Origin: an uncultured Eubacteriales bacterium | Lineage (GTDB): Bacteria > Bacillota_A > Clostridia > Christensenellales > Aristaeellaceae | NCBI GenBank assembly: GCA_902795555.1 | Contig: CADBLV010000122.1 | Coordinates: forward strand, 1 to 15,098 | DNA length: 15,098 bases | Reading direction: 5' to 3' | Shown: piece by piece, positions 7,585 through 14,595 of the stretch | Position numbering within the stretch: position 1 is the stretch's first letter | Layout of the letters: each line of letters starts with the position of its first letter | Position numbers and translations under genes: made by a program | Notes under the pieces: model-generated | What the model was told of the DNA's origin: nothing | Database searches by the model: none | Seen by the model: the letters and a program-made list of their open reading frames with translations, nothing else

Positions 7585-8229
7585 TTATTCCGCGGGGGCA
7601 TCCTGCGAATTCCGCTCTCCCTGGGCCTGTTCCCGAATGGCGCCCATCTTCTGCAGGGAATCTTTGACTTTATCCGCCATGATTTCCACGTTTCGCTCCC
7701 GGTTAAACAGCGCATCGATGGATTCCGTCACAGATGCCGTATCCTTCACCTCTCCGAAAACCGTTCCGCGGCCTTCCGGTTCATCCTCTGTCAGCACCGT
7801 CGGAATCCCCGGCTTTTCTTCTTCGGATTTCGCCTCATCCTCCGCCGGGCCGGACGTTTCAGTCGCGTCAGTCCCTTCCGCCTGGGCAGCATCCGCTGCA
7901 TCCTCTGCCGCCGTCGTCTCCGCCGGAGCGTCGTTTTCCGCAGCCCCTACCTTGCCGGCATACCTTTCCGCCCGCATGTCGTTCAACCGCTCGTCAATGG
8001 TCTGGATTTCCTGCAGCTGCTTCCGGATCTCCTCCGGGAAGGCTTCCCCTTTCTGCCACAGCACATACGCCAGCGACCCGATATTGGCAATAATCTCCCT
8101 GCGCTGGTTTTGCAGGTTCATCTCGTCTACTTTGAATTTTGTATTGCTGGCTATGCTGGAAGCGGTATTGCCCACCGTTTCCATACTCCGAATCCATATT
8201 TTCTTTAACTGATTCCGAATTTCTGCCAT
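7585..8229 (-). CDS. coiled-coil / acidic low-complexity cytoplasmic protein, unknown function
   Basis: This 214-residue protein is the first gene of the cysS operon. Residues 1-92 are predicted helical: NQLKKIWIRSMETVGNTASS, then KFKVDEMNLQNQRREIIANI and a second heptad-like segment EEIRKQLQEIQTIDERLNDM. This resembles the N-terminal part of small clostridial proteins that usually end in a zinc ribbon. No zinc-binding cysteines are present here; the protein has no cysteine at all. Residues about 92-150 are an Ala/Glu/Thr/Asp-rich disordered stretch. The C-terminal segment, about 160-200, is helical again (SIDALFNRERNVEIMADKVK). No signal peptide or membrane segment is seen. The start ATG 8229 follows a GGGGGG-type ribosome site and lies about 30 bases from the -10 box. 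Function unknown. Confidence 0.75.
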   Translation of the reverse strand: MAEIRNQLKKIWIRSMETVGNTASSIASNTKFKVDEMNLQNQRREIIANIGSLAYVLWQKGEAFPEEIRKQLQEIQTIDERLNDMRAERYAGKVGAAENDAPAETTAAEDAADAAQAEGTDATETSGPAEDEAKSEEEKPGIPTVLTEDEPEGRGTVFGEVKDTASVTESIDALFNRERNVEIMADKVKDSLQKMGAIREQAQGERNSQDAPAE

Positions 8230-8258
8230 TTCATCATCCCCCCTTGCGGTCAGGCTCT

Positions 8259-8287
8259 ATTATATCGTTTTTTCCCGGGAAACACAA
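8259..8287 (-). promoter_or_regulatory. promoter of the cysS operon with palindrome in the spacer
   Basis: On the minus strand, TTGTGT (8282-8287) and a perfect TATAAT (8259-8264) are 17 bases apart. The spacer holds a 12-bp perfect palindrome TTTCCCGGGAAA (8271-8282) that touches the -35 box, so it could be a repressor site. The first gene starts at 8229. Confidence 0.7.
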
Positions 8288-8330
8288 GACCGCCGGCGCC
8301 TGAAAAAGCGCCCAGCGGCCCGGGGTTAAA

Positions 8331-8364
8331 GCGGAACGGAAACGGTCGATCCCTTCCGTTCCGC
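8331..8364 (-). terminator. terminator after the ABC importer operon
   Basis: An 11-bp perfect inverted repeat, GCGGAACGGAA at 8331-8341 and its complement at 8354-8364, has a 12-base loop. It lies 26 bases beyond the ATPase stop. On the minus strand the stem is followed by only a short TTT run, so termination may be incomplete. It stands between this operon and the cysS promoter. Confidence 0.65.
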
Positions 8365-8390
8365 CAAACATGATCATTTTACAAATAGCA

Positions 8391-9479
8391 TCAGGTGTTC
8401 AGCAGATGCGCGCATTCGCTGCGGAAGGATATCGCGGCACTGTCGCCCACATGGAAAACCTTCTTGCCGATGGGGCAGTTATCCGCAATCTTCACCAGCG
8501 TATCTCCCACCCGCACATGATAATTCTGATAGGAACCCATGAAGCAGCTCAGCTCTACTTTGCAGGGGAGCATCCCTTCATCGGCGATTTCGATGGCTTC
8601 CGGCCGCAGAACGATCTCCGCGCCGGCACCGATCGCTGCTTCGTCGCTTCGCACCTTCACCGGATATCCGTTCACTTCCGCAATCACATCCACGCCGTCC
8701 CGACCTTTCACCGTGCACGGCAGGAAGTTGCATTCTCCGATGAAATCCGCCACAAATTCACTGTTCGGATGATAGTATATCTCCTCCGGAGAACCCATCT
8801 GCGCAATGACGCCGCCTTTCATCAGGATGATGTTGTCGGAAATGGCCATTGCCTCGCTCTGATCGTGGGTAACGTAAATCGCGGTGATCCCCAAGGCCTG
8901 CTGAATCCGGCGGATTTCTGTCCGCATCTGAACCCGCAGTTTCGCGTCCAGGTTGCTCAGAGGCTCGTCAAACAGCAGCACTCCCGGCTCGACCACCAGC
9001 GCCCGGGCCAGCGCCACACGCTGCTGCTGACCGCCGGAAAGCTGGTTGGTCATCCGCTGTTCCATGTCCGCAAGCTCAACCAGTTTCAGGATGTTTGTCA
9101 CCTTTTGCCTGATCTCGTCCCTGGGCATTTTTCGCAGCTTCAGCCCGTAGGCCACGTTGTCAAACACGTTGTAATGGGGAAACAGCGCATAGCTCTGAAA
9201 CACCATGGCCGTGTCGCGCTTATTGGGGGTCAGCTCGTTGATGGGTTCGCCGCCCAGATAGATTTCCCCCTCGTCCGGAGACTCAAATCCGGCGATCATC
9301 CGCAAAGTTGTGGTTTTTCCACAGCCCGAGGGGCCCAGCAGTGTCACAAAGCTGCCTGGCTCAATGTCCAGCGTCACATCATGAACCGCGTAAAAATCCT
9401 TCCCCGTTTTGGGATCCTTATAAATTTTGGAAATATGATCCAGCCGTACCCCTTTCGGCTCTTTCGCTACCGCTGCCAT
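8391..9479 (-). CDS. ABC importer ATPase (FbpC/AfuC/PotA-like)
   Basis: The 362-residue protein is the nucleotide-binding subunit that powers the permease encoded just upstream. It has Walker A GPSGCGKT at 49-56, Q-loop Gln95, signature LSGGQ at 147-151, Walker B VLLFDE at 167-172, and the switch His205 in VTHD. After the ATPase domain (about 11-245) comes a C-terminal TOBE-type beta domain (about 280-355), as in importers of ferric ion, spermidine, sulfate, maltose or sugar phosphate. The start ATG 9479 lies one base after the permease stop. Its ribosome site AAGAGGTG is inside the permease end, so the two are tightly coupled. It is the last gene of the operon. The closest match by organisation is the FbpABC/AfuABC type with a fused permease. 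The substrate is set by the binding protein and is uncertain. Confidence 0.93.
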   Translation of the reverse strand: MAAVAKEPKGVRLDHISKIYKDPKTGKDFYAVHDVTLDIEPGSFVTLLGPSGCGKTTTLRMIAGFESPDEGEIYLGGEPINELTPNKRDTAMVFQSYALFPHYNVFDNVAYGLKLRKMPRDEIRQKVTNILKLVELADMEQRMTNQLSGGQQQRVALARALVVEPGVLLFDEPLSNLDAKLRVQMRTEIRRIQQALGITAIYVTHDQSEAMAISDNIILMKGGVIAQMGSPEEIYYHPNSEFVADFIGECNFLPCTVKGRDGVDVIAEVNGYPVKVRSDEAAIGAGAEIVLRPEAIEIADEGMLPCKVELSCFMGSYQNYHVRVGDTLVKIADNCPIGKKVFHVGDSAAISFRSECAHLLNT

Positions 9480-9480
9480 A

Positions 9481-11574
9481 TCAATTCACCTCTTCTTTGA
9501 TCTTTTTGCTCGTGCCAAAGTGCTTCAGTACCGTATTCATGATCAGAATCGCCGCGTAGGTAATCATGATGAGGATTGTGGCGTAAGCGCACGCGACGCC
9601 GAACTCCCCTTTCTCGGCATATTCATTGATACGGCAGGTAATCAGCAGGTATCGGGGCGTCACCAGCAGGATGACGGCACTGATGGCGGTAATTGATCGT
9701 ACGAAGGTCGTCACCAGGCCGGAGAAGAAGGAATCCTTGATCAGCGGCAGTGTCACCGTCGTGAACACCTTGCCGCTACCGGCGCCCATATCATAGGCAC
9801 TTTCCTCGATTGATTTGTCAATCTGTCTCAGTGCGGATATACCGCTCCGTGTGCCCACAGGCAGGGATCGGACCACAAACACAATAATCAGGATCAGACC
9901 CGTTCCATAAATTCCCTGCAGGAAACCGGTGCGGAATACACCGCCCGCAAATCCGCGAATAAATCCAACGCCCAGCACAGTCCCCGGCACAGCCATCGCC
10001 AGCATGGAAACTGCCTCAACAAACCCTTTACCCCTGAATTTACGCTTCACCACCAGATAAGAGATAATCATGGACAGCAACGCTGTAATCGGTGACGCAA
10101 TCAGAGACAGGATAAATGAATCCTTGAAGGCTTTCCACCCGCCCTCCTTAAACATCTGGTCAAACCACTTGAATGTCAGGGAATAATCCCTTCCCCAGAG
10201 CTTGAACAGCGCACCGAAGGGAACGGCGATGTACATCAGGATGACAAAGATGGAAACAGCTACACACAGGATGGACAGAGGATATCGGACGCTCTTGTCC
10301 TCAATCAGCATCCGTCCCCTGGAGGCCTTGCCCGTCAGCGTGGCAGCCGTCTTCTTCTCCAGAACGAATTTCTGAATCATGAAGAAAAGCAACGTGATCG
10401 ACAGCAGTACCACCGCCATGGCGGAAGCACCGTTGATATCATAAGTACCGCCGGTAATGCGCAGGTAAATGGTCGTCGCCAGCGTATCATAGCTTCCGCC
10501 GATGATCATCGGGTTGGCAAAGTCCGCTACCGATTCAATGAACGTAACCAGGAAAGCGTTGCCCAGCCCCGGCAGCAGCAGCGGCAGCGTCACCGAAGTA
10601 AACACTTTCCACCGGGAAGCACCCATGTCCCGCGAAGCTTCCTCCATGGAAGGGTCTATATTCTTCAGAAGACCTTTCAGCATCAGATAAACCACCGGGA
10701 AAAACGTCAGCGTCTGCACGATCACGATGCCCCACAGGCCATAAATATCCGAGTCATAGATCCCCAGAATTTTCCGGGTGATCAGTCCCGTACGCCCGAA
10801 CATGAGCATCATCGACAGCGAAAGCACAAACGGCGGTGAAACAACCGGGAGCATGGAGACGATATCGAACAGCTTCTTGGTCGCCCGGTTGCGGATATGG
10901 ACATAAACGTCTACATACGCGAACAGCAGGCCGATCAGCAGCGAACCCAATCCGGTCAGTGCGCCGAGGATCAGCGTGTTCGTGAATGCTCTGTTAAACG
11001 TATAGTCGCTGAAGATTCGCGGGAACGCGTCCAGTGTCCAGTTATCCTCATGCAACTGAATACACAGGTCACTCAGCTCAATCCCGTCCATCTTTTTAAT
11101 CACACGGCCGTTTGCTCGGAATGTCTGGGGCGTTTCCTGCACCGTGGTCAACTGGTCCAGTGCGATATAAACAGCCTTATCCTTGTTATTGACAGTTTTC
11201 AGATAGATCGGTTTCCCCGCCTCGACATCAGCCATCGTTGCCCTGCCTGCAAACAGCCCGGTAGAGCTGTAAAGCGGAACAATTTTCTCCCCAACGCCCT
11301 CTGTCGGCGACGTCAGTCTGACACACACCGGAGAACGGTTATCGCTGACCGTCTCCCCCTTCTCCGTCACATATTGGATCTCTTCCCCGTTGACCAGCGA
11401 TTCAATGCTGTAAAGCTTCGTCTCCCGAACCAACACACTGTCCATCAGAAGCATTGCAAGCGGATAGAGAATGAACAGTGACAGAAAAGCAATCAGTGCA
11501 ATGATCGTCACAACCAAAACCGGATCGCCGAAAAACTTTTTACGATCCAGTTTTGAGCTCTGACTGCTAGCCAT
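9481..11574 (-). CDS. fused two-domain ABC permease (FbpB/AfuB-like)
   Basis: The 697-residue integral membrane protein contains both membrane domains of the importer in one chain. After the first helix (FGDPVLVVTIIALIAFLSLF) comes an extracellular insert of about 140 residues, unusually long for FbpB-type permeases but known in AfuB-like ones. The first permease domain ends with the EAA loop EEASRDMGASRWKVF (near residue 310). The second ends with EESAYDMGAGSGKVF (near residue 588). These loops dock on the ATPase. About twelve membrane segments are visible. I chose ATG 11574, ten bases after the GGGG of AAAAGGGG. GTG 11580, two codons upstream, is possible but only four bases from that site. 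The gene follows the binding-protein gene after a 102-base gap that contains a hairpin, and abuts the ATPase gene. Confidence 0.93.
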   Translation of the reverse strand: MASSQSSKLDRKKFFGDPVLVVTIIALIAFLSLFILYPLAMLLMDSVLVRETKLYSIESLVNGEEIQYVTEKGETVSDNRSPVCVRLTSPTEGVGEKIVPLYSSTGLFAGRATMADVEAGKPIYLKTVNNKDKAVYIALDQLTTVQETPQTFRANGRVIKKMDGIELSDLCIQLHEDNWTLDAFPRIFSDYTFNRAFTNTLILGALTGLGSLLIGLLFAYVDVYVHIRNRATKKLFDIVSMLPVVSPPFVLSLSMMLMFGRTGLITRKILGIYDSDIYGLWGIVIVQTLTFFPVVYLMLKGLLKNIDPSMEEASRDMGASRWKVFTSVTLPLLLPGLGNAFLVTFIESVADFANPMIIGGSYDTLATTIYLRITGGTYDINGASAMAVVLLSITLLFFMIQKFVLEKKTAATLTGKASRGRMLIEDKSVRYPLSILCVAVSIFVILMYIAVPFGALFKLWGRDYSLTFKWFDQMFKEGGWKAFKDSFILSLIASPITALLSMIISYLVVKRKFRGKGFVEAVSMLAMAVPGTVLGVGFIRGFAGGVFRTGFLQGIYGTGLILIIVFVVRSLPVGTRSGISALRQIDKSIEESAYDMGAGSGKVFTTVTLPLIKDSFFSGLVTTFVRSITAISAVILLVTPRYLLITCRINEYAEKGEFGVACAYATILIMITYAAILIMNTVLKHFGTSKKIKEEVN

Positions 11575-11617
11575 GGGCACTCATCCCCTTTTTCTTTTTC
11601 TTTGGTCACTGTACCGG

Positions 11618-11647
11618 AAAAGGGGACGGGGCATCCGCCTCGTCCCC
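11618..11647 (-). terminator. intercistronic hairpin (attenuating terminator) between binding protein and permease
   Basis: Arms 11622-11632 and 11637-11647 pair over 11 positions with one mismatch on the minus strand, with a GC-rich stem starting GGGGACG. On the minus strand the stem is followed by TTTT (11618-11621). Such elements usually stop part of the transcripts after the binding-protein gene, or protect its 3' end. Either would give more binding protein than permease. Confidence 0.65.
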
Positions 11648-11676
11648 CTCACAAGGATTCCGGGGTTATCTGGAAA

Positions 11677-12771
11677 TTATTCCGTCTTGAAACGATCGTC
11701 CGCTTCTTTGCCGGCTTCCTTCAGCGCATTAAAGTAATCTTCAACATATTTGGAAGTGTTCTCCTTGGCGTCCGCGAAATCGTACGCGATTGTCTTGTTG
11801 CGATCCAGTTCCGGGAACGCAGCCAGCGCGGTGGGGGTTTCAGCGTTGGTGATCACCAGATACTGATAGCTTTCGGCGTCGTCCGCAAGCTCCACGCATT
11901 CAGGAGACAGCGCATATTCAACCCACAGTTTCGCAGCGTTGGGATGCTCGCATCCTTCGAAAATCGCGGTGGAACCGATCTCATAGGCAGTTCCGTCTTC
12001 CGGAATAATCAGCCCGATGTTGTCGTAGCCCTTCAGAATCTGAGCAACGCCATCATGCAGGAAGCCAATACCGATGACACATTCTCCGGGGCCAACCTTC
12101 TTGGAGGGGCCGGAGCCGCTCTTTGTGTACTGGGCAACGTTCTTGTCCAGTTCAACCAGATACTTCATGGCTTCGTCATGGCCTTTGATCTGAACCATGG
12201 TGTTAATCACCAGCTTGGCCGTGCCGGCAGTGTTCGGGTTGGACAGCCAGATCAGGCCTTTGTATTCAGGCTTCAGCAGATCGTCCCAGGTCTTGGGCGC
12301 TTCCAGCCCCAGGCGAGCCAGTTCTTCCTTGTTCACCATGAAGCCGAGGATTCCCTGGTAAATACCATACCAGTACCCATCGGGATCACGGAACTCCGCC
12401 TTCATCAGGTTGGCCGCGTTCTTGGCTTCATAGGCCTCCAGCAGGCCGGCCTTGGCTGCTTCATTGTAGGGATCGTTCGTGCCGCCGAACCAGACATCAG
12501 CGGAAGGATTGCCCTTTTCTTCCGTGATCTTGGACTGAACCTCACCGGTAGACAACCGCTGGTAGCTCGTCTTGATGCCGTACAGTTCTTCAAAATGCTT
12601 GCACGCAGCGTTCAGATACGCCTCTTCGCAGGAACCGTATACCACCAGTTCCCCCTCCGCCTTGGCGGCTTCCACCAGATCGGCAGGAGCGCCAACCACG
12701 TCTTCCGCCAGCGCGGCGGCACAGGACAGCAGCATGGCCAGAGCCAGCAGCAAAGCAAACAGTTTCTTCAT
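11677..12771 (-). CDS. ABC importer substrate-binding protein (FbpA/AfuA family; substrate uncertain)
   Basis: The 364-residue extracellular receptor of the importer has signal sequence MKKLFALLLALAMLLSCAAA. Cys17 in LLSC could be a lipobox, but an ALA site before Glu23 is also possible. The mature part is a two-lobe family 1-type binding protein: ELVVYGSCEEAYLNA (strand 1 and ligand loop), SADVWFGGTNDPY, and the hinge region GYWYGIYQGILGFMVN. The second lobe has IWLSNPNTAGTAKLVINTM and GECVIGIGFLHDG. Ferric-binding FbpA proteins have two adjacent tyrosines at the equivalent of FLHD. Here they are replaced by His239-Asp240, followed by Glu264 in TAYEIG. From memory, this fits the residues that hold hexose phosphates in Actinobacillus AfuA. 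The start ATG 12771 has AAGGAGG nine bases away. An iron role is therefore less likely than its usual annotation implies; other anionic organic substrates remain possible. Confidence 0.9.
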   Translation of the reverse strand: MKKLFALLLALAMLLSCAAALAEDVVGAPADLVEAAKAEGELVVYGSCEEAYLNAACKHFEELYGIKTSYQRLSTGEVQSKITEEKGNPSADVWFGGTNDPYNEAAKAGLLEAYEAKNAANLMKAEFRDPDGYWYGIYQGILGFMVNKEELARLGLEAPKTWDDLLKPEYKGLIWLSNPNTAGTAKLVINTMVQIKGHDEAMKYLVELDKNVAQYTKSGSGPSKKVGPGECVIGIGFLHDGVAQILKGYDNIGLIIPEDGTAYEIGSTAIFEGCEHPNAAKLWVEYALSPECVELADDAESYQYLVITNAETPTALAAFPELDRNKTIAYDFADAKENTSKYVEDYFNALKEAGKEADDRFKTE

Positions 12772-12876
12772 GAAAAAATCCCTCCTTATTCTTCTCGCCG
12801 CGAACCACGCGGCGGAAATCCCGAAAATGAAAATACGAAAAATAGCTTCCCGTCAGGCTGTTTCTACGTTTCCTAT
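12772..12876 (-). promoter_or_regulatory. untranslated leader of the ABC importer mRNA with a hairpin before the ribosome site
   Basis: About 100 bases separate the predicted transcription start (near 12876) from the start codon. A 7-bp perfect hairpin (CGCCGCG 12796-12802, CGCGGCG 12808-12814, loop AACCA) lies eight bases upstream of the AAGGAGG (12781-12787). I do not recognise a known riboswitch. The hairpin may stabilise the message or shape access to the ribosome site. Confidence 0.45.
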
Positions 12877-12882
12877 GCGACT

Positions 12883-12911
12883 ATGATATCACGCGTCTTC
12901 ATCCCTGTCAA
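12883..12911 (-). promoter_or_regulatory. sigma-A-type promoter of the ABC importer operon
   Basis: On the minus strand a perfect -35 TTGACA (12906-12911) is followed after 17 bases by TATCAT (12883-12888). It is the strongest-looking promoter in the window and points away from the antiporter promoter at 13003-13031. The 91 bases between the two promoters hold several short GC-rich dyads but no site I can name. Confidence 0.82.
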
Positions 12912-13002
12912 GCAAAAAAGAAGGCTCTCGTTCCGGTGTTTCCGTCCGGCCCGGGAGACGAAGCCGATCCGGCGGAAACTTTCCGACCGCCGTCTCTACG
13001 AT

Positions 13003-13031
13003 TTGCATTGTCGCCCGATTTCTGGTATACT
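13003..13031 (+). promoter_or_regulatory. promoter of the antiporter/MgtC-like operon
   Basis: TATACT at 13026-13031 is preceded by an extended -10 TGG (13023-13025), with a weak -35 TTGCAT (13003-13008) at 17 bases. The leader to ATG 13111 would be about 70 bases. Confidence 0.65.
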
Positions 13032-13036
13032 GACCC

Positions 13037-13060
13037 ATGCTTCCAGGAGATCATATGTGA
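13037..13060 (+). other. possible leader mini-ORF / start-stop codon pair
   Basis: In the antiporter leader an ATG at 13037 opens a 7-codon frame (MLPGDHM) that ends in TGA at 13060. Its last sense codon is itself an ATG (13055-13057) placed four bases after AGGAGA. This forms a start-stop pair with a good ribosome site. The first ATG is very close to the predicted transcript start, so the start-stop pair is the more plausible translated element. Its presence is plain; its use is inference. Confidence 0.35.
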
Positions 13061-13092
13061 TTCATCCTCCCTGCCTTTTCGCAGTATCTTTC

Positions 13093-13102
13093 AGGAAGGA
13101 GG
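13093..13102 (+). promoter_or_regulatory. ribosome binding site that sets the antiporter start
   Basis: AGGAAGGAGG ends eight bases before ATG 13111. This fixes the start there, although the same frame stays open back to 11602 across the antisense of the binding-protein gene. Confidence 0.85.
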
Positions 13103-13110
13103 CGTCCGAA

Positions 13111-14589
13111 ATGCCGATCTGGGCTTCCTGGCTGGATCCGGACTCCTATGATGTAGCCGCGTCGATTATCTCCATCGCGCTGATGCTGGCCGTAGGTTTT
13201 CTCATGACCCGGATCACCAAAAAACTGCGCCTGCCCAATGTCACTGCCTACATCGTGGGCGGCATTCTGATCGGTCCGTTCTGTTTGAATCTGGTTCCGC
13301 AAAAAGTGATTGAGGGAACTGCCTTCCTCCCGGACATTGCCCTGGCCTTCATCGCTTTCAGCACCGGCGAGTTTTTCCGTCTTTCCGTGCTGAAAAAGAA
13401 CGGCCGCAAAGTCATCACCATCACTTTGCTGGAGTCCGTCGGAGCCGCGGTGCTCGTGTTCCTGGCGTGCTTCCTGGTGCTGAAGCTCAGTTTTGCCTTC
13501 TCTGTGGTGCTGGGCGCCCTGGCCACGGCGACCGCTCCGGCCTCCACCATCATGACCATCCGTCAAACCGAGGCAAAAGGAGATTTTGTCGAAACGCTCC
13601 TGCAGGTAGTCGCCCTGGATGATATGGTCGGCCTCGTACTTTATTCCCTGGCCATCTCCCTGGCCACCGCCATTCTTTCCAGCTCGGGTTTCCAAGCCGG
13701 CGATCTGCTTATTCCTCTGGGAAAGAATATCCTGATGATGCTCATCGGCTGCTCCTTCGGCCTCCTTCTGAAGCTGCTCATCGCCAGCAAGCGCAGCACG
13801 GACAACCGGCTCATCATCGCCATCGCCACCCTTTTCACCTTCTGCGGCATCTGCGCCGTGGCGGACATCTCCCCCCTCCTGGGCTGCATGGCCATGGGCA
13901 CGGTGTATATCAATGCCACCGACGACGAACGTCTCTTCCGGCAGCTGAATTATTTCAGTCCGCCGATCCTGCTTCTCTTCTTTGTCCGCAGCGGCATTTC
14001 CTTTGATCTGGGCTCTCTCACCAGCGCCTCCCAGAGCATCGGCACCGTTCCGCTCCTCCTGGTCGGCGTGGTGTATTTCTTCGTCCGTATCCTGGGCAAA
14101 TACGGCGGCGCTTTCCTGGGCTGCCATCTGGCCGGCAAGCCGCCGAAAGTCCGGAACTACCTCGGTCTCGCCCTCATTCCCCAGGCGGGCGTTGCCATCG
14201 GTCTGGCTGCCCTGGGAGCCAGGGAACTGGGCGGGGCGACCGGCCACGCGCTGGAAACCATCATTCTCTCCTCCTCCGTGCTCTATGAGCTCATCGGCCC
14301 CGGCGCGGCCAAGCTCTCCCTCTATCTTTCCGGCTCCTATTCCAATCAGCTGGAGGATCTGGCGCCCGTTCCCGAAACGGATTCCGGCGGCGAAAAGAAA
14401 TCCGAAGTGGAGCTGCTCATTGAACGCATCCAGAAGATTCAGGCAGAGCTTCCCTCCCACACGGTGAACGAAAACGAACAGGTCTTCACCGAAGCTGCAG
14501 AGGAATACCATCAGGAGCAGATCCGGCCCGAAAAAGAAAAATCAAAAGCCAAGTCCTCCGGAAAGAAAAACAAAGGAAAGGATCGGTGA
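13111..14589 (+). CDS. cation:proton antiporter, CPA2 (KefB/NapA-like) family
   Basis: The 492-residue membrane protein would exchange Na+ or K+ for protons, serving ion and pH balance. It shows about twelve helices. The family-typical start is ALMLAVGFLMTRITKKLRLP followed by YIVGGILIGP. The ion-binding pair Asp170-Asp171 sits in VALDDMVGLVLYSL. SPLLGCMAMG, FFVRSGISFDLGSL (family form FFxxxGxxxD) and LALIPQAGVAIGLAALG follow. After the last helix (about residue 410) comes a soluble tail of about 80 residues ending in a Lys-rich stretch (EKEKSKAKSSGKKNKGKDR). It has a short coiled coil but no TrkA-N/RCK nucleotide-binding domain, unlike full-length KefB or KefC. It is the first gene of an operon with the MgtC-like gene, 6 bases apart. 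The ion cannot be deduced with certainty. Confidence 0.92.
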   Translation: MPIWASWLDPDSYDVAASIISIALMLAVGFLMTRITKKLRLPNVTAYIVGGILIGPFCLNLVPQKVIEGTAFLPDIALAFIAFSTGEFFRLSVLKKNGRKVITITLLESVGAAVLVFLACFLVLKLSFAFSVVLGALATATAPASTIMTIRQTEAKGDFVETLLQVVALDDMVGLVLYSLAISLATAILSSSGFQAGDLLIPLGKNILMMLIGCSFGLLLKLLIASKRSTDNRLIIAIATLFTFCGICAVADISPLLGCMAMGTVYINATDDERLFRQLNYFSPPILLLFFVRSGISFDLGSLTSASQSIGTVPLLLVGVVYFFVRILGKYGGAFLGCHLAGKPPKVRNYLGLALIPQAGVAIGLAALGARELGGATGHALETIILSSSVLYELIGPGAAKLSLYLSGSYSNQLEDLAPVPETDSGGEKKSEVELLIERIQKIQAELPSHTVNENEQVFTEAAEEYHQEQIRPEKEKSKAKSSGKKNKGKDR

Positions 14590-14595
14590 TCTGAC

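Noticed and set aside
8370..9500. 376-codon plus-strand frame opposite the ATPase
   Set aside because: The minus strand has every ABC ATPase motif in order; the plus frame is a shadow.
12772..12876. Known metabolite riboswitch in the importer leader
   Set aside because: Only one simple hairpin next to the ribosome site is visible; no conserved core of a class I know could be recognised.
11602..13110. Open frame continuous with the antiporter that would add about 500 residues at its N terminus
   Set aside because: It runs antisense through the binding-protein gene, reads as low-quality sequence with no domain, and the antiporter has a strong ribosome site at 13093-13102 and its own promoter at 13003-13031.
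13051..14511. 486-codon minus-strand frame opposite the antiporter
   Set aside because: It is hydrophilic and Gly/Gln/Asp/His-rich, the mirror expected from Leu/Val/Ala codons of membrane helices; no start signal.
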